A stretch of 64,000 nt of DNA from an uncultured Oscillospiraceae bacterium (GCA_949289045.1 CASEMN010000002.1:248001-312000); one strand, 5' to 3'. Shown: positions 9,715 to 19,357, counted from the stretch's first letter. Made by a program: numbers and translations. The notes: a model not told the origin generated them from the sequence alone.

Positions 9715-9728
9715 TTAGCCAAGGGTAA
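9715..9728. promoter_or_regulatory. Candidate metalloregulator operator 1 (upstream of feo -35)
   Basis: TTAGCCAAGGGTAA is a near-palindrome of the TTAnCC...GGnTAA kind, two bases before the feo -35. It resembles DtxR-family boxes, and a DtxR-family gene lies in the operon. Binding is inferred, not shown. Confidence 0.4.
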
Positions 9729-9730
9729 CA

Positions 9731-9759
9731 TTGACTTTAAAGTATATGTGTACTATAAT
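9731..9759 (+). promoter_or_regulatory. Promoter of the feo operon
   Basis: TTGACT, 17 bases, TATAAT; transcription should start near 9766, about 50 bases before the TTG start codon of feoA. Confidence 0.8.
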
Positions 9760-9772
9760 TTTTTAGTATGCT

Positions 9773-9794
9773 GGGTTTAGTGTGCACTAAATCC
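9773..9794. promoter_or_regulatory. Candidate metalloregulator operator 2 (downstream of feo start)
   Basis: GGGTTTAGTG-TG-CACTAAATCC: a 10+10 inverted repeat with one mismatch and a two-base centre, in the early transcribed leader. It is well placed to block transcription when Fe2+-loaded repressor binds. The likely repressor is the DtxR-family protein at 12293. Confidence 0.5.
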
Positions 9795-9817
9795 AAGCTT
9801 TTCGGAGGTGCTTTATT

Positions 9818-10051
9818 TTGATTAAAACAGTAGATAAATTAAAACCCGGCGAAAAGGGAATAGTTGAATCACTGGGATGTTCGGGAGCAATAAGAAGACG
9901 AATTATAGATATGGGCATCACACCCGGTGCAGTAATAGTTATGCGTAAAACCGCTCCCATGGGAGACCCCATTGAAATCAATGTAAGAGGATATGAACTC
10001 AGTATAAGAAAATCTGAAGCTCAGGATATCAGAATTGAGGTGGAAGGCTGA
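9818..10051 (+). CDS. feoA: Ferrous iron transport protein A
   Basis: A 77-residue SH3-like protein of the FeoA family, which acts in the cytoplasm on the FeoB transporter. Family marks are GEKGIVESLGCSGAIRRRIIDMGITPG and, later, DPIEINVRGYELSIRKSEA. The start codon is TTG, supported by GGAGGTG seven bases upstream and by the family N-terminus. Its TGA overlaps the ATG of feoB (TGATG), which implies coupled translation. Confidence 0.92.
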   Translation: MIKTVDKLKPGEKGIVESLGCSGAIRRRIIDMGITPGAVIVMRKTAPMGDPIEINVRGYELSIRKSEAQDIRIEVEG

Positions 10052-12111
10052 TGGCATACCGTTATGCTCTCGCAGGAAACCCTAACTGCGGCAAAACAAC
10101 TCTTTTTAACGCCGTTACCGGAAGCAACCAGTATGTCGGAAACTGGCCCGGCGTAACAGTTGAGAAAAAAGAGGGTAAAATAAATATAGGCGACAGCGAC
10201 GCAACGATAGTCGATCTGCCCGGAATATATTCTCTTTCCCCATACTCAATGGAGGAAATAGTCACAAGAAATTATCTTATAGATGAAAAGCCTGATCTGA
10301 TTATAAATATTGTTGACGCTACAAACCTTGAAAGAAACCTTTATTTAAGCTTACAGATTGCAGAGCTTGGCTGTCCCATGGTAATCGCCCTTAACATGGT
10401 GGATATGCTGGAAAAGAGAAAGGAAACCATCGACTTTTCCCTCCTTTCTGCACTTCTCGGCATAAAAGTTGTACCTATTTCCGCAAGTAAGGGAACAGGA
10501 ATACAGAAGCTTCTTAAAACTGCTGAACATGAAGTTATTCACGCCAGAGACAAAGGCTCACATATTGACAAACATAACAGCAGTCCCCTTGATATTTACA
10601 CCGGAAACGTTAAAACGGCAGTTAAGCAAATTGAATCAATTATCGCAAAAACCTGCCTTGAAAAACAGCAGCCCCTTCGCTGGTCAGCTGTAAAGCTTAT
10701 TGAAGGGGATGCTCCAACTCTTGAAGCTCTCGATTTATCAGACACTCAGCTTAACTGTCTTGAATCAATTGTGCAGGAACTGGAAACAAATAAAATTGAC
10801 CGTGAAATGGTAATTGCCGATCAGAAATACAAATTCATTTGTGATGTGAGAGAAAAGGCCGTAAAACGCACTCTTGAAGACGGTCATATGACTCTCTCAG
10901 ATAAAATCGACTCAGTTGTAACAAATAAATATCTTGCAATACCTCTATTTTTTGGTCTCATGGCTCTTATATTCTACATAACTTTCGGAGCTGTTGGCTC
11001 TTCCCTGACCGATATAGTAGATAACCTTGTAAACGTCCAGTTTGCAGGTTTTGTAAGGGATTCGATGATATCCCTTGGAGCAGCTGACTGGGCAGTGGGA
11101 CTCATATGCGACGGTATAATTGCAGGTCTCGGAGCTGTTTTATCTTTCTTCCCCCAGATTTTCCTTTTATTTTTCTTCCTTTCAATTCTTGAGGATAGCG
11201 GATACATGGCTCGTGCCGCATTCATAATGGATAAAGCTCTTCACAGCATCGGTCTTTCAGGAAAGTCCTTTGTTCCCATGCTTATGGGCTTTGGCTGTAC
11301 TGTCCCGGCAGTTATGGCTTCGAGAACCCTTGAAAACGAAAAGGACCGCCGTCTTACAATAATGCTGACCCCCTTTATGTCATGCAGCGCTAAAATGTCG
11401 GTTTACTCCCTTTTCATAATGGCGTTTTTCTCAAAGAGCAGAGGTCTTGCCGTTCTTTCAATATATATACTCGGCCTTATAATCGCTATTATATGCGCCT
11501 TTATTATTCAGAAAACAGTGCTGAAGGGCGGCCATGCCCCCTTTGTAATGGAGCTCCCACCCTACAGACTTCCCACAGCCAAAACCCTTGGACTTCATCT
11601 CTGGGAAAAGGTAAAGGACTTCTTCTCAAAAGCCGCTACAGTGCTTTTAGGTGCAAGCGTTATAATCTGGTTCTGCCAGTATTTCAGCTTTTCTCTCACT
11701 CACGTTGAAAACAGCAACGAAAGCATTCTCGGCGTAATAGGAAGCTTCATAGCTCCCATATTCGCTCCTTTAGGCTTCGGAAACTGGCAGTCTGCAGTAG
11801 CTATTTTAAGCGGTCTCATCGCACGTGAATCCGTTGTAAGCACCCTTGGTATTCTCTACGGCACAGGCGGCGATGCTCTCGGTGCTCTTTCCGAAGTTTT
11901 GCAGGGAGTTTTCACTCCCCTTTCAGCATATTCCTTTATGGTATTCATTCTGCTGTTCATCCCCTGTATTGCCGCTGTAAACGCTGTAAGACGTGAAATG
12001 AATTCGGCAAAATGGACAGCTCTTACATTTGCATTCCAGGCCTGCGTTGCATGGATTGTAACCTTCATTATTTATCAGGGCGGAAGCCTTATTTTAAGAC
12101 TCTTCGCCTGA
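10051..12111 (+). CDS. feoB: Ferrous iron transporter B
   Basis: A 686-residue polytopic transporter with an N-terminal GTPase. G1 is GNPNCGKTT (residues 9-17), G3 is DLPGIYSLSPYS and G4 is NMVD. The core has two Gate domains with the conserved LMGFGCTVPA and the GLIARESVVSTLGILYG segments. It imports Fe2+ across the cytoplasmic membrane. Length is normal for the short clostridial form. It sits between feoA and a Cys-rich FeoB-associated peptide in an iron-regulated operon. Confidence 0.95.
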   Translation: MAYRYALAGNPNCGKTTLFNAVTGSNQYVGNWPGVTVEKKEGKINIGDSDATIVDLPGIYSLSPYSMEEIVTRNYLIDEKPDLIINIVDATNLERNLYLSLQIAELGCPMVIALNMVDMLEKRKETIDFSLLSALLGIKVVPISASKGTGIQKLLKTAEHEVIHARDKGSHIDKHNSSPLDIYTGNVKTAVKQIESIIAKTCLEKQQPLRWSAVKLIEGDAPTLEALDLSDTQLNCLESIVQELETNKIDREMVIADQKYKFICDVREKAVKRTLEDGHMTLSDKIDSVVTNKYLAIPLFFGLMALIFYITFGAVGSSLTDIVDNLVNVQFAGFVRDSMISLGAADWAVGLICDGIIAGLGAVLSFFPQIFLLFFFLSILEDSGYMARAAFIMDKALHSIGLSGKSFVPMLMGFGCTVPAVMASRTLENEKDRRLTIMLTPFMSCSAKMSVYSLFIMAFFSKSRGLAVLSIYILGLIIAIICAFIIQKTVLKGGHAPFVMELPPYRLPTAKTLGLHLWEKVKDFFSKAATVLLGASVIIWFCQYFSFSLTHVENSNESILGVIGSFIAPIFAPLGFGNWQSAVAILSGLIARESVVSTLGILYGTGGDALGALSEVLQGVFTPLSAYSFMVFILLFIPCIAAVNAVRREMNSAKWTALTFAFQACVAWIVTFIIYQGGSLILRLFA

Positions 12112-12126
12112 GAATGAGAGATTTTT

Positions 12127-12291
12127 ATGGGTACTTTTATAAACATAACCGTCATTGTAATTGCAGTTTTAGCTGTAGGATTAATGATACGGGCAAAAAT
12201 TAAAAATAAATCCTGCTGTTCGGGATGCTCCGGCAATTGCGGAGCTTGTTCTCAGCAGTGCGAAAAAAAAGAACAAAAGAGGGAGGATTAA
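12127..12291 (+). CDS. FeoB-associated Cys-rich membrane peptide
   Basis: A 54-residue peptide: one N-terminal transmembrane helix (about residues 5-21), a short basic linker, then CCSGCSGNCGACSQQC with seven cysteines in about 16 residues, and a charged tail. This is the FeoB_associated type found next to clostridial feoB genes, thought to deliver or sense Fe2+ at the transporter. It lies 15 bases after feoB and one base before the DtxR gene. The ribosome site is weak (GAGAG), so translation may be coupled to feoB. Confidence 0.85.
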   Translation: MGTFINITVIVIAVLAVGLMIRAKIKNKSCCSGCSGNCGACSQQCEKKEQKRED

Positions 12292-12292
12292 A

Positions 12293-12691
12293 ATGAGTGA
12301 AATTATCTCCGCCTCTCTGGAAGATTATCTTGAAGCAGTTTTCGTACTCTCTGAATGCCGTGAATCCGTAAGGGTAACTGATATTGCCGCTTTTCTTGAG
12401 ATTTCAAAACCCAGCGTCCATAAGGCAATGGGTGCTTTGGCTGAAAAGGGATATATCAGCCACGAATCATACAAGGGAATCGCCCTTACTGAAAAAGGAA
12501 AAGAAAAAGCAGTTGAAGTTCTGAACAGGCACAGACTTTTAAAAAACTTCCTCACTGTACATTTGGGAGTATCTGAAGAAACAGCTGAAAAAGATGCCTG
12601 TCGTATGGAACACGTTATCAGCAGCGAAACCGTCGAAAGACTTCTCGAATACATCAATTTTTCCGAAGAAAGCGAGGGACGCAGAAACTGA
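12293..12691 (+). CDS. DtxR/MntR-family metal-dependent transcriptional regulator
   Basis: A 132-residue protein with the iron-dependent-repressor winged helix (SLEDYLEAVFVLSE...VRVTDIAAFLEISKPSVHKAM...GYI) followed by the metal-binding dimerisation region (LNRHRLLKNFL, EKDACRMEHVIS). It lacks the SH3-like third domain, so it is the short MntR-like form. GGGAGGA precedes the start. Encoded within the feo operon, it probably represses that operon through the inverted repeats at 9715 or 9773 when Fe2+ or Mn2+ is plentiful. Confidence 0.88.
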   Translation: MSEIISASLEDYLEAVFVLSECRESVRVTDIAAFLEISKPSVHKAMGALAEKGYISHESYKGIALTEKGKEKAVEVLNRHRLLKNFLTVHLGVSEETAEKDACRMEHVISSETVERLLEYINFSEESEGRRN

Positions 12692-12692
12692 T

Positions 12693-13964
12693 ATGAAAGA
12701 AAACAGTAAAGCTTCCGTTCCCGCAATTGCCGTAATAGGTGCAGGCGCTTCCGGTCTTGCTGCTTCAATAGAATGTATGAGAACCTTTAAAAAACATGGC
12801 ATTAATGCAAAAGTTATGCTTTTTGAAGCCTTACCAAGGTGCGGAAAGAAAATTCTTGCAACAGGCAACGGCAGATGTAATCTGACCAATAAATTTGCAG
12901 AAAACACCCCTTACGGCGGCGATAAGGATTTTGCCAAAACAGTTATTTCACAGTTTACTCCTGAGGATACAATAGCCTTTTTTAATTCTCTCGGACTTCT
13001 CTGCCGCACAGAGGATGAGGGAAGAGTTTATCCCATGAGCGGACAGGCCGCCTCGGTTCTCGATGCCCTCCGCTTTGAAAATGAAAGGCTCGGATGTGAA
13101 ATAATAACCGATACAAAAATCACATCCATAAAGAAAAAGGGCAAAAAATTCCTTTTAAACGATGAATTCTGCGCTGATGCCGTAATCCTTGCCACAGGAG
13201 GCAAGGCTGCCCCGAAACAGGGCTCAGACGGTTCAGGATATCCGCTGGCTCAAAGCCTCGGACATAGGGTTACAAAGGTATATCCGGCTCTTGTGCCTCT
13301 TACAGCCAAAGGCGACTTTTTCCGTTCACTTAAGGGCATAAGAGCTGAGGGCAATATCACAATGACCCTTGACGGCAGAAAGTTAGGAGAAGAAAAAGGC
13401 GAAATACAGTTTACCGATTTCGGTATTTCCGGCATAGCGGTTATGCAGCTTTCCTCAACAGCTTGTGCACTTACAGCAAAGGGAAAGAAGCCTCTTATCC
13501 ATATTGATTTTGTTCCTGAAATGTCGGAAAAAGAGCTTTTCTCCTTTTTATGGGAAACGGCAAAAAAGAACAGCACAGCCGAAAATCTCCTTTCCGGCAT
13601 TGTACCTAAAAGGCTGGGACAGGTTATTATGAAAATATCAACACAAAAGCCCCTCACCTGTTCCTCAAAAGAGCTTACAAAAGCTGAAATATCAAATGCC
13701 GTACAAAATCTCAAGGATTTCACTGTGGAAATAACCGGTACGAGAGGCTTTGACAATGCCCAGGTATGCACAGGCGGAATAAAATGCAGTGAATTTGACA
13801 GTAAAACCATGATGTCACTTATAACGGAAAACTTTTTTGCCGCAGGCGAGGTTCTGGACGTTGACGGAATCTGCGGCGGATTCAATCTTCAATGGGCGTG
13901 GGCATCCGGCATAATTGCAGGAAAGTCCGCTGCCGAAAGGATAATTAAAAATGATAAGAATTAA
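12693..13964 (+). CDS. HI0933/YhiN-family flavoprotein
   Basis: A 423-residue NAD(P)/FAD-dependent oxidoreductase. The dinucleotide loop is AVIGAGASGLAAS and the family motif CGKKILATGNGRCNLTN follows; the C-terminus has GGFNLQWAWASG, which closes the FAD site. The substrate of this family is largely unknown; one relative, BaiN, acts in bile-acid metabolism. The frame is open further upstream, but the ATG at 12693 starts one base after the dtxR-like stop and fits the family, so it is chosen. Position in the iron-regulated operon suggests a redox role linked to iron, which is inference. Confidence 0.85.
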   Translation: MKENSKASVPAIAVIGAGASGLAASIECMRTFKKHGINAKVMLFEALPRCGKKILATGNGRCNLTNKFAENTPYGGDKDFAKTVISQFTPEDTIAFFNSLGLLCRTEDEGRVYPMSGQAASVLDALRFENERLGCEIITDTKITSIKKKGKKFLLNDEFCADAVILATGGKAAPKQGSDGSGYPLAQSLGHRVTKVYPALVPLTAKGDFFRSLKGIRAEGNITMTLDGRKLGEEKGEIQFTDFGISGIAVMQLSSTACALTAKGKKPLIHIDFVPEMSEKELFSFLWETAKKNSTAENLLSGIVPKRLGQVIMKISTQKPLTCSSKELTKAEISNAVQNLKDFTVEITGTRGFDNAQVCTGGIKCSEFDSKTMMSLITENFFAAGEVLDVDGICGGFNLQWAWASGIIAGKSAAERIIKNDKN

Positions 13965-15552
13965 CGAAATAAAGCTTTCCCTTGATGCTCCCCAGTCGGA
14001 GCTTAAAGGTGCAGCGGCAAAGGCTCTTAAAATAAAGGCAGATCAGATTAAAAGCCTTACAGTTTATAAAAGAAGTGTTGACTCGAGAAAAAAGGACAAT
14101 ATCTTTTTCAGCTACGCTGTAGACGTAACATTAGGCTGCAATGAAGAAAATATACTTAAAAGACTTTCTTCAAATCCTAAAATCAGCGCCGTTGAGCCTT
14201 TCCATTACACTCCCCCTGAGCTTAAAAGGAACTCTCCGTTCAGACCTGTGATTGTAGGCTTCGGCCCCGCAGGAATGATGGCAGGACTGCTTCTCGCCCG
14301 TGCAGGACTCAAACCTCTTATTCTCGAAAGAGGAAGAGATATTGATTCAAGGCAAAAGGATGTAAACCGTTTCTGGCAGTTTAGAGAACTTGACGAAACC
14401 TCAAACGTACAGTTTGGAGAAGGCGGCGCTGGAACCTTTTCCGACGGAAAGCTCACAACAGGAATCAAGGACAAACGCTGCCGTCAGGTATTTTTAGAAC
14501 TTGCAGAGCATGGTGCTCCCGAAGAAATACTCTATTCGGGAAAGCCCCATATAGGTACCGACAAGCTTGCTGTTACCGTTAAAAACATAAGAAAGCATAT
14601 AACCGAAATGGGTGGAGAGATTCTCTTTCAGTCCCAGTTCAAACGCCTTATAACTGCCAACGGAGTTGTTCACGGAATAACCTACACCGACGAAAAGGGA
14701 TGCGAACACGATTTTGAAACAGACGCTGTCATTCTTGCAATCGGTCATTCTGCAAGAGATACTGTTGAGGCTCTTTATGGTCAGGGAATCAACATGATGA
14801 GAAAGCCTTTCTCTGTGGGAGCAAGAATTGAGCATCCCCAGGAGCTTATAAACAAAGCTCAGTACGGTGATTTTGCAAATCATCCCGCTTTAGGGGCCGC
14901 GGACTATAAAATGGCATGTCATCCCCCACACGGAAGAGGTGCATATACTTTTTGTATGTGCCCCGGCGGAACAGTTGTTGCAGCCGCATCTGAAAAAGGC
15001 GGAGTGGTAGTAAACGGAATGAGCGAATATGCCCGTGACGGCGAGAACTCAAACTCTGCCCTCCTTGTAGGCATCGAGCCTGAGGATTTCCCCGGCGACC
15101 ATGTACTTGGTGGCATGTTCTATCAGAGAGAAATAGAGCACGCCGCATTCCTTGCGGGAGGCTCTACTTATGAAGCTCCCTGCCAGCTTGTAGGAGATTT
15201 TTTGAAGCAGCAGAAGAGCACCAAGCTTTCATTTGTAAAGCCCACCTGCCCCACGGGAGTACATCCCACAAACCTTTGGGATATTCTCCCCGAAAGAGTG
15301 AGCAAAACAATGAGCGAAGCAATAGTTAAAATGGACAATATGCTCCACGGCTTTGCTCTTCCCGACGCTGTTTTAACGGGCGTTGAAACCCGCTCTTCCT
15401 CCCCTGTCCGCATTCTCCGTGACGAATTTTACCAGTCCAATATAAGAGGACTTTTCCCCTGCGGAGAGGGAGCAGGCTATGCGGGAGGTATAGTTTCCGC
15501 AGGTGTTGATGGACTTCGCTGCGCCGAAGCCATAATAAGCGATCTTAACTAA
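13951..15552 (+). CDS. FAD-dependent dehydrogenase, COG2509 type
   Basis: A 533-residue flavoprotein overlapping the previous gene by 14 bases. Residues about 1-90 form a small alpha/beta domain, then VIVGFGPAGMMAGLLLARAG is the FAD loop, QFGEGGAGTFSDGKL the family block, and CGEGAGYAGGIVSAGVDG closes the flavin site. The reaction is not known for this family. Together with the preceding gene it forms a flavoprotein pair expressed from the feo promoter. Confidence 0.85.
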   Translation: MIRINEIKLSLDAPQSELKGAAAKALKIKADQIKSLTVYKRSVDSRKKDNIFFSYAVDVTLGCNEENILKRLSSNPKISAVEPFHYTPPELKRNSPFRPVIVGFGPAGMMAGLLLARAGLKPLILERGRDIDSRQKDVNRFWQFRELDETSNVQFGEGGAGTFSDGKLTTGIKDKRCRQVFLELAEHGAPEEILYSGKPHIGTDKLAVTVKNIRKHITEMGGEILFQSQFKRLITANGVVHGITYTDEKGCEHDFETDAVILAIGHSARDTVEALYGQGINMMRKPFSVGARIEHPQELINKAQYGDFANHPALGAADYKMACHPPHGRGAYTFCMCPGGTVVAAASEKGGVVVNGMSEYARDGENSNSALLVGIEPEDFPGDHVLGGMFYQREIEHAAFLAGGSTYEAPCQLVGDFLKQQKSTKLSFVKPTCPTGVHPTNLWDILPERVSKTMSEAIVKMDNMLHGFALPDAVLTGVETRSSSPVRILRDEFYQSNIRGLFPCGEGAGYAGGIVSAGVDGLRCAEAIISDLN

Positions 15553-15566
15553 AAAACGCATATAGC

Positions 15567-15605
15567 AAAATAACGGACTGTAATTCACAGTCCGTTATTT
15601 TTTAT
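15567..15605. terminator. Bidirectional terminator
   Basis: TAACGGACTGT (15571-15581) pairs with ACAGTCCGTTA (15587-15597), flanked by A and T runs, so it can end the feo operon and the convergent GH18 gene. Confidence 0.85.
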
Positions 15606-15619
15606 GTTTAGTACTACTT

Positions 15620-16699
15620 TTATTCAGTAACTTCGGCTTCCTTCTGAGCCTCTACAGTATTATACATCGCATTGAAAAGTGACTTTGCGTTATCTGCCGG
15701 TGCATCACAGGCATAGTGCCAGACCATCATTCCACCGAGGCCGGAATCAATGGCAAGCTGGGTCTTTTTTGCAACCGTATCATATGTATTGAAAGAAGCA
15801 ATAAGATTATTTCCTTCATCTTTGGCAAAACCTTTATCGTCTATTTTGTCAACGTAATCCGAATAGTTATACCAAATCGCCTCCTGAGTTGTGGGGCGGG
15901 CATAGAAAGGTACTCCTAAATCAATCTTAGCCTTATCGTATCCAGCTTCTACCAGCTTATTTATATCGTCCTGAGCTATTTCATAAGAAGCGTGGGTTCC
16001 GTCGTCATCCCACAAATCATAACTCATAAGTTCAATTCTATCCAAAGCTTTTTTAGCTTCGTCAGAGAAGTTCGCATCCCAGCCTGCTACTGCTGCACCT
16101 ATTTCATAACTGTCTCCTAAAACGGAATCCAGAGACACAATAAATTTACTGAATGCTTTCCAGTGTTTGCTCTTTATTGGAAATTCATAATCGAAAAATA
16201 TACCGTCAAAGCCGTATTTATCCAGTACCGCTTTGATATTATTTTCAAGATTTCCACTTTCAAAAGCCTTTGTGTGACGTTCTCCTACGTCATCCATTCT
16301 TTTGTTCCAGTCATCGGAATCAATCTGTGCCGATGGGCCGAGTATATTAAGATAAACTTTCTTCTCCTGAGAATCACCAATTGCATCTTTAAGATTTGCT
16401 AAGATAGTATCAAATTCATCGTCAAGAGTTACTTTTCCCTCTTCGTCAAATGTCGCACATCCGAAAAGAATAACATCGGTTATCTGTGAAAAATGGGATG
16501 TATCAAGTTTCCCTTTTTCTCTCAGTCCGTCAGCAACAACATATGACGTAATTCTGAAATCTTCAGCTTTGACAGATGTTGTTTCAGAAGGTGTGGTTTT
16601 ATCAGTTGTCGACTCCGCTTCCTTTTTAGAACATCCTGAAAAAACCGAAAGTGCCAGCAATGCACAGATAAGAGCAGCTATAATCCGCTTTATTTTCAT
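15620..16699 (-). CDS. GH18 (chitinase-like) lipoprotein
   Basis: A 359-residue lipoprotein: signal peptide with lipobox VFSGC (Cys22), a Ser/Thr/Glu-rich linker, then a TIM barrel of the glycoside hydrolase 18 type. The active-site strand reads YGFDGIFFDYEFP, matching DGxxxDxE, so the catalytic glutamate is present. It should be anchored outside the cytoplasmic membrane and act on GlcNAc-containing polymers: peptidoglycan, chitin or host glycans. Single gene with its own promoter and terminator. Confidence 0.82.
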   Translation of the reverse strand: MKIKRIIAALICALLALSVFSGCSKKEAESTTDKTTPSETTSVKAEDFRITSYVVADGLREKGKLDTSHFSQITDVILFGCATFDEEGKVTLDDEFDTILANLKDAIGDSQEKKVYLNILGPSAQIDSDDWNKRMDDVGERHTKAFESGNLENNIKAVLDKYGFDGIFFDYEFPIKSKHWKAFSKFIVSLDSVLGDSYEIGAAVAGWDANFSDEAKKALDRIELMSYDLWDDDGTHASYEIAQDDINKLVEAGYDKAKIDLGVPFYARPTTQEAIWYNYSDYVDKIDDKGFAKDEGNNLIASFNTYDTVAKKTQLAIDSGLGGMMVWHYACDAPADNAKSLFNAMYNTVEAQKEAEVTE

Positions 16700-16733
16700 A
16701 AAAAACGCCCTCCATACAGGTTCTTTTTAGGTG

Positions 16734-16762
16734 ATTTTAACATAAAGCTACTCTTTGGTCAA
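16734..16762 (-). promoter_or_regulatory. Promoter of the GH18 lipoprotein gene
   Basis: Minus strand: TTGACC, 17 bases, TAAAAT with an extended TG before the -10. Confidence 0.65.
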
Positions 16763-16789
16763 TCAGATATTCTGCTCTAAATATATCCG

Positions 16790-16831
16790 AACATAAAAAT
16801 AAAGCCGAAAAGGAAAATCCTCTCCGGCTTT
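16790..16831 (-). terminator. Terminator after gpmI
   Basis: AAAGCCGGAGAGGA and TCCTTTTCGGCTTT form an interrupted hairpin on the minus strand, followed by TATTTTTA. It closes the glycolytic operon. Confidence 0.75.
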
Positions 16832-16844
16832 ACTGTATTTCAAA

Positions 16845-18380
16845 TTATTCAGCTATAATGCTCTCGCCTGTCATTTCTTCGGGCTGCTTGAGACCGAGAA
16901 TCTTAAGCATTGTGGGAGCTATATCGCAGAGTTTTCCGCCCTCACGAAGCTTGCAGGGATATCTGCAAACGATGAAGGGAACGGGATAGGTTGTATGAGC
17001 GGTAAAGGGTGAACCGTCGTGCTCATACATCTTGTCGGCGTTGCCGTGGTCAGCGGTGATAATCATAGTACCGTCAACCTTTTCAACTGCCTCATATACC
17101 TTGCCAACACACTCGTCAACAGCTTCAACAGCCTTTACAGCTGCATCAAAAATACCTGTATGACCAACCATGTCGCAGTTCGCAAAGTTGAGAATTACAA
17201 CGTCATACTTGCCGCTTTCAACGTTCTCAACAACCTTTTCGGTTACTTCGTAAGCGCTCATTTCGGGCTTTAAGTCAAAGGTTGAAATCTTCGGTGAAGG
17301 AACAAGAATTCTGTCTTCGCCCTCATATACCTTTTCCTCACCGCCGTTAAAAAAGAATGTTACATGAGCATACTTCTGTGTTTCGGCAATTCTAAGCTGT
17401 GTCTTGCCCATAGCTGAAAGGTACTCGCCGAGAGTATTTTTAAGCGACTGGGGCTTAAATGCTACATGTACATTGGGCATTGTAGCATCGTACTGAGTCA
17501 TGCAGACATAGTAAAGGGGGAAGAAGCCCTTTTTGCGCTCAAAACCGTCAAAATCAGGATCAACAAATGTACGTGTGATCTCTCTTGCACGGTCGGGACG
17601 GAAGTTAAAGAATACTATACTGTCGTTTTCGCCGATTGTGGCGTTCTCGGTGCAGATAGTGGGAATTACAAACTCGTCGGTAATATGCTTGCCGTCCTCG
17701 TCAATAGCCTCATATGAAGCTTTGAGAGCCTCTACTGCATCATCAGCATGGATTCCCTCACCGTAAACCATTGCAGCATATGCCTTTTCAACTCTATCCC
17801 AGAGATTGTCTCTGTCCATAGCGTAGAAACGGCCCATAATTGTAGCGATTTTGCCTACGCCGATTTCATTAAGCTTGTCACGGCACTCAGCGACAAAATC
17901 AATACCTGACTCGGGAGGAACGTCACGTCCGTCAAGAAGGCAGTGTACATAGACCTTTTCGAGACCCATCTTCTTTGCCATTTCAACAAGAGCCCAGAGA
18001 TGTGTATTGTGGCTGTGAACGCCGCCGTCTGAAAGAAGTCCTACAAGATGAAGAGCTGTGTTATTCTTGAGAGCGTTCTCCATTGCGCCTTTAAGAGCCT
18101 CGTTCTCAAAGAAATCGCCGTCCTGAATGGACTTTGTGATTCTTGTAAGCTCCTGATATACAACTCGTCCTGCGCCGATATTTGTGTGACCTACCTCACT
18201 GTTGCCCATCTGTCCGTCAGGAAGTCCTACGTCCATTCCTGAAGCTCCGATGTATGTCATGGGGTATTCCTTGCAGAGTCTGTCAAGGTTCGGAGTGGAG
18301 GCAGCTTCAATTGCGTTTCCGTATTTTTCGGGATTATGGCCGAAACCGTCCATAATACATAAAACAAGAGTTTTTTTCAT
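16845..18380 (-). CDS. gpmI: 2,3-bisphosphoglycerate-independent phosphoglycerate mutase
   Basis: A 511-residue Mn2+-dependent alkaline-phosphatase-superfamily enzyme converting 3- to 2-phosphoglycerate. The metal-binding start CIMDGFGHN (D11) and the phosphoserine nucleophile S61 in [11 protein letters not shown] are intact; [22 protein letters not shown] and [11 protein letters not shown] follow in order. Full length. It is the last gene of pgk-tpiA-gpmI. Confidence 0.96.
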   Translation of the reverse strand: MKKTLVLCIMDGFGHNPEKYGNAIEAASTPNLDRLCKEYPMTYIGASGMDVGLPDGQMGNSEVGHTNIGAGRVVYQELTRITKSIQDGDFFENEALKGAMENALKNNTALHLVGLLSDGGVHSHNTHLWALVEMAKKMGLEKVYVHCLLDGRDVPPESGIDFVAECRDKLNEIGVGKIATIMGRFYAMDRDNLWDRVEKAYAAMVYGEGIHADDAVEALKASYEAIDEDGKHITDEFVIPTICTENATIGENDSIVFFNFRPDRAREITRTFVDPDFDGFERKKGFFPLYYVCMTQYDATMPNVHVAFKPQSLKNTLGEYLSAMGKTQLRIAETQKYAHVTFFFNGGEEKVYEGEDRILVPSPKISTFDLKPEMSAYEVTEKVVENVESGKYDVVILNFANCDMVGHTGIFDAAVKAVEAVDECVGKVYEAVEKVDGTMIITADHGNADKMYEHDGSPFTAHTTYPVPFIVCRYPCKLREGGKLCDIAPTMLKILGLKQPEEMTGESIIAE

Positions 18381-18449
18381 TTATATCACCCTGCGGCGGG
18401 TTTTATTTACTCCCTGCCGCTGCCTTTCTTTATTTTCTTCTTTACAAAA

Positions 18450-18478
18450 CGATTGCCGAATTATTCATTCGGCAATCG
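18450..18478 (-). terminator. Intergenic hairpin between tpiA and gpmI
   Basis: CGATTGCCGAAT and ATTCGGCAATCG form a perfect 12-bp stem with a five-base loop. On the minus strand only TTTT follows, so it may be a partial terminator or an mRNA processing or stability element. Confidence 0.55.
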
Positions 18479-18495
18479 GTAGGGTTTTAAGTTGA

Positions 18496-19263
18496 TTATT
18501 TGGAAGCGGCTTCTACAATCTTTGCAAAATCGGGAGCTTTAAGTGATGCGCCGCCGATAAGTCCGCCGTCAACATCGGGCTGAGCAAGAAGATCTGCTGC
18601 ATTGCCTGCGTTCATTGATCCACCGTACTGAACAACAAATGCATCTGCTGCTTCTCTATCATAAAGATCTGCTACGATCTCACGGATTGCATGGTTAACT
18701 TCGTTTGCCTGCTCAGCTGTTGCTGTGCGGCCTGTTCCGATTGCCCATACAGGCTCGTAAGCGATGATGATTCTGCTGAGCTCTTCCTTTGAAACTCCGC
18801 CAAGAGCGATTCTTGTCTGCATGCCTACAACGTCAAATGTAACGCCCTGCTCACGCTGCTCAAGGTATTCACCTACGCAAAGGATAACTGTAAGGCCTGC
18901 ATCAAGAGCAGCTCTTACTCTCTTGTTGACAGTTACATCTGTCTCGCCGAAATATGTTCTGCGCTCGCTGTGGCCGATTACAACGTACTCAACGCCAAGC
19001 TCTGTGAGCATTTCAGTTGAAATTTCGCCTGTGAAAGCACCGCTCTTTTCCCAGTGGCAGTTCTCAGCGCCAACCTTAATATTTGTACCCTTTGTAGCCT
19101 CAACAGCTGTCTGAAGATCAACGTAGGGAACACAGATAACAACGTCACAATCTGCATCCTTTACGAGGGGCTTCATCTCTTCAATAAGAGCCTTAGCCTG
19201 TGAGGGGGTTTTGTTCATCTTCCAGTTTCCGGCAATAACTGCCTTACGAAGCTGCTTATTCAT
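18496..19263 (-). CDS. tpiA: Triosephosphate isomerase
   Basis: A 255-residue TIM-barrel enzyme interconverting dihydroxyacetone phosphate and glyceraldehyde 3-phosphate. Catalytic residues are all present: K15 in GNWKMN, H98 in VIGHSERR and E170 in AYEPVWAIGTG; the phosphate-binding GGSMN and GGASLK are near the C-terminus. Middle gene of the glycolytic operon. Confidence 0.97.
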   Translation of the reverse strand: MNKQLRKAVIAGNWKMNKTPSQAKALIEEMKPLVKDADCDVVICVPYVDLQTAVEATKGTNIKVGAENCHWEKSGAFTGEISTEMLTELGVEYVVIGHSERRTYFGETDVTVNKRVRAALDAGLTVILCVGEYLEQREQGVTFDVVGMQTRIALGGVSKEELSRIIIAYEPVWAIGTGRTATAEQANEVNHAIREIVADLYDREAADAFVVQYGGSMNAGNAADLLAQPDVDGGLIGGASLKAPDFAKIVEAASK

Positions 19264-19306
19264 AACGAATTACTCCTTTACTGTCTTTATCTTTCTTTAA
19301 AGTGAG

Positions 19307-19339
19307 CGGTACGAAACCACTTTTCATGATTTCGCACCG
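19307..19339 (-). other. Intergenic hairpin between pgk and tpiA
   Basis: CGGTGCGAAA and TTTCGTACCG (one G-U pair) form a stem on the minus strand. No T run follows, so it is more likely an mRNA stability or processing structure than a terminator. Confidence 0.4.
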
Positions 19340-19357
19340 GCAGAAAATTTATAAAAA

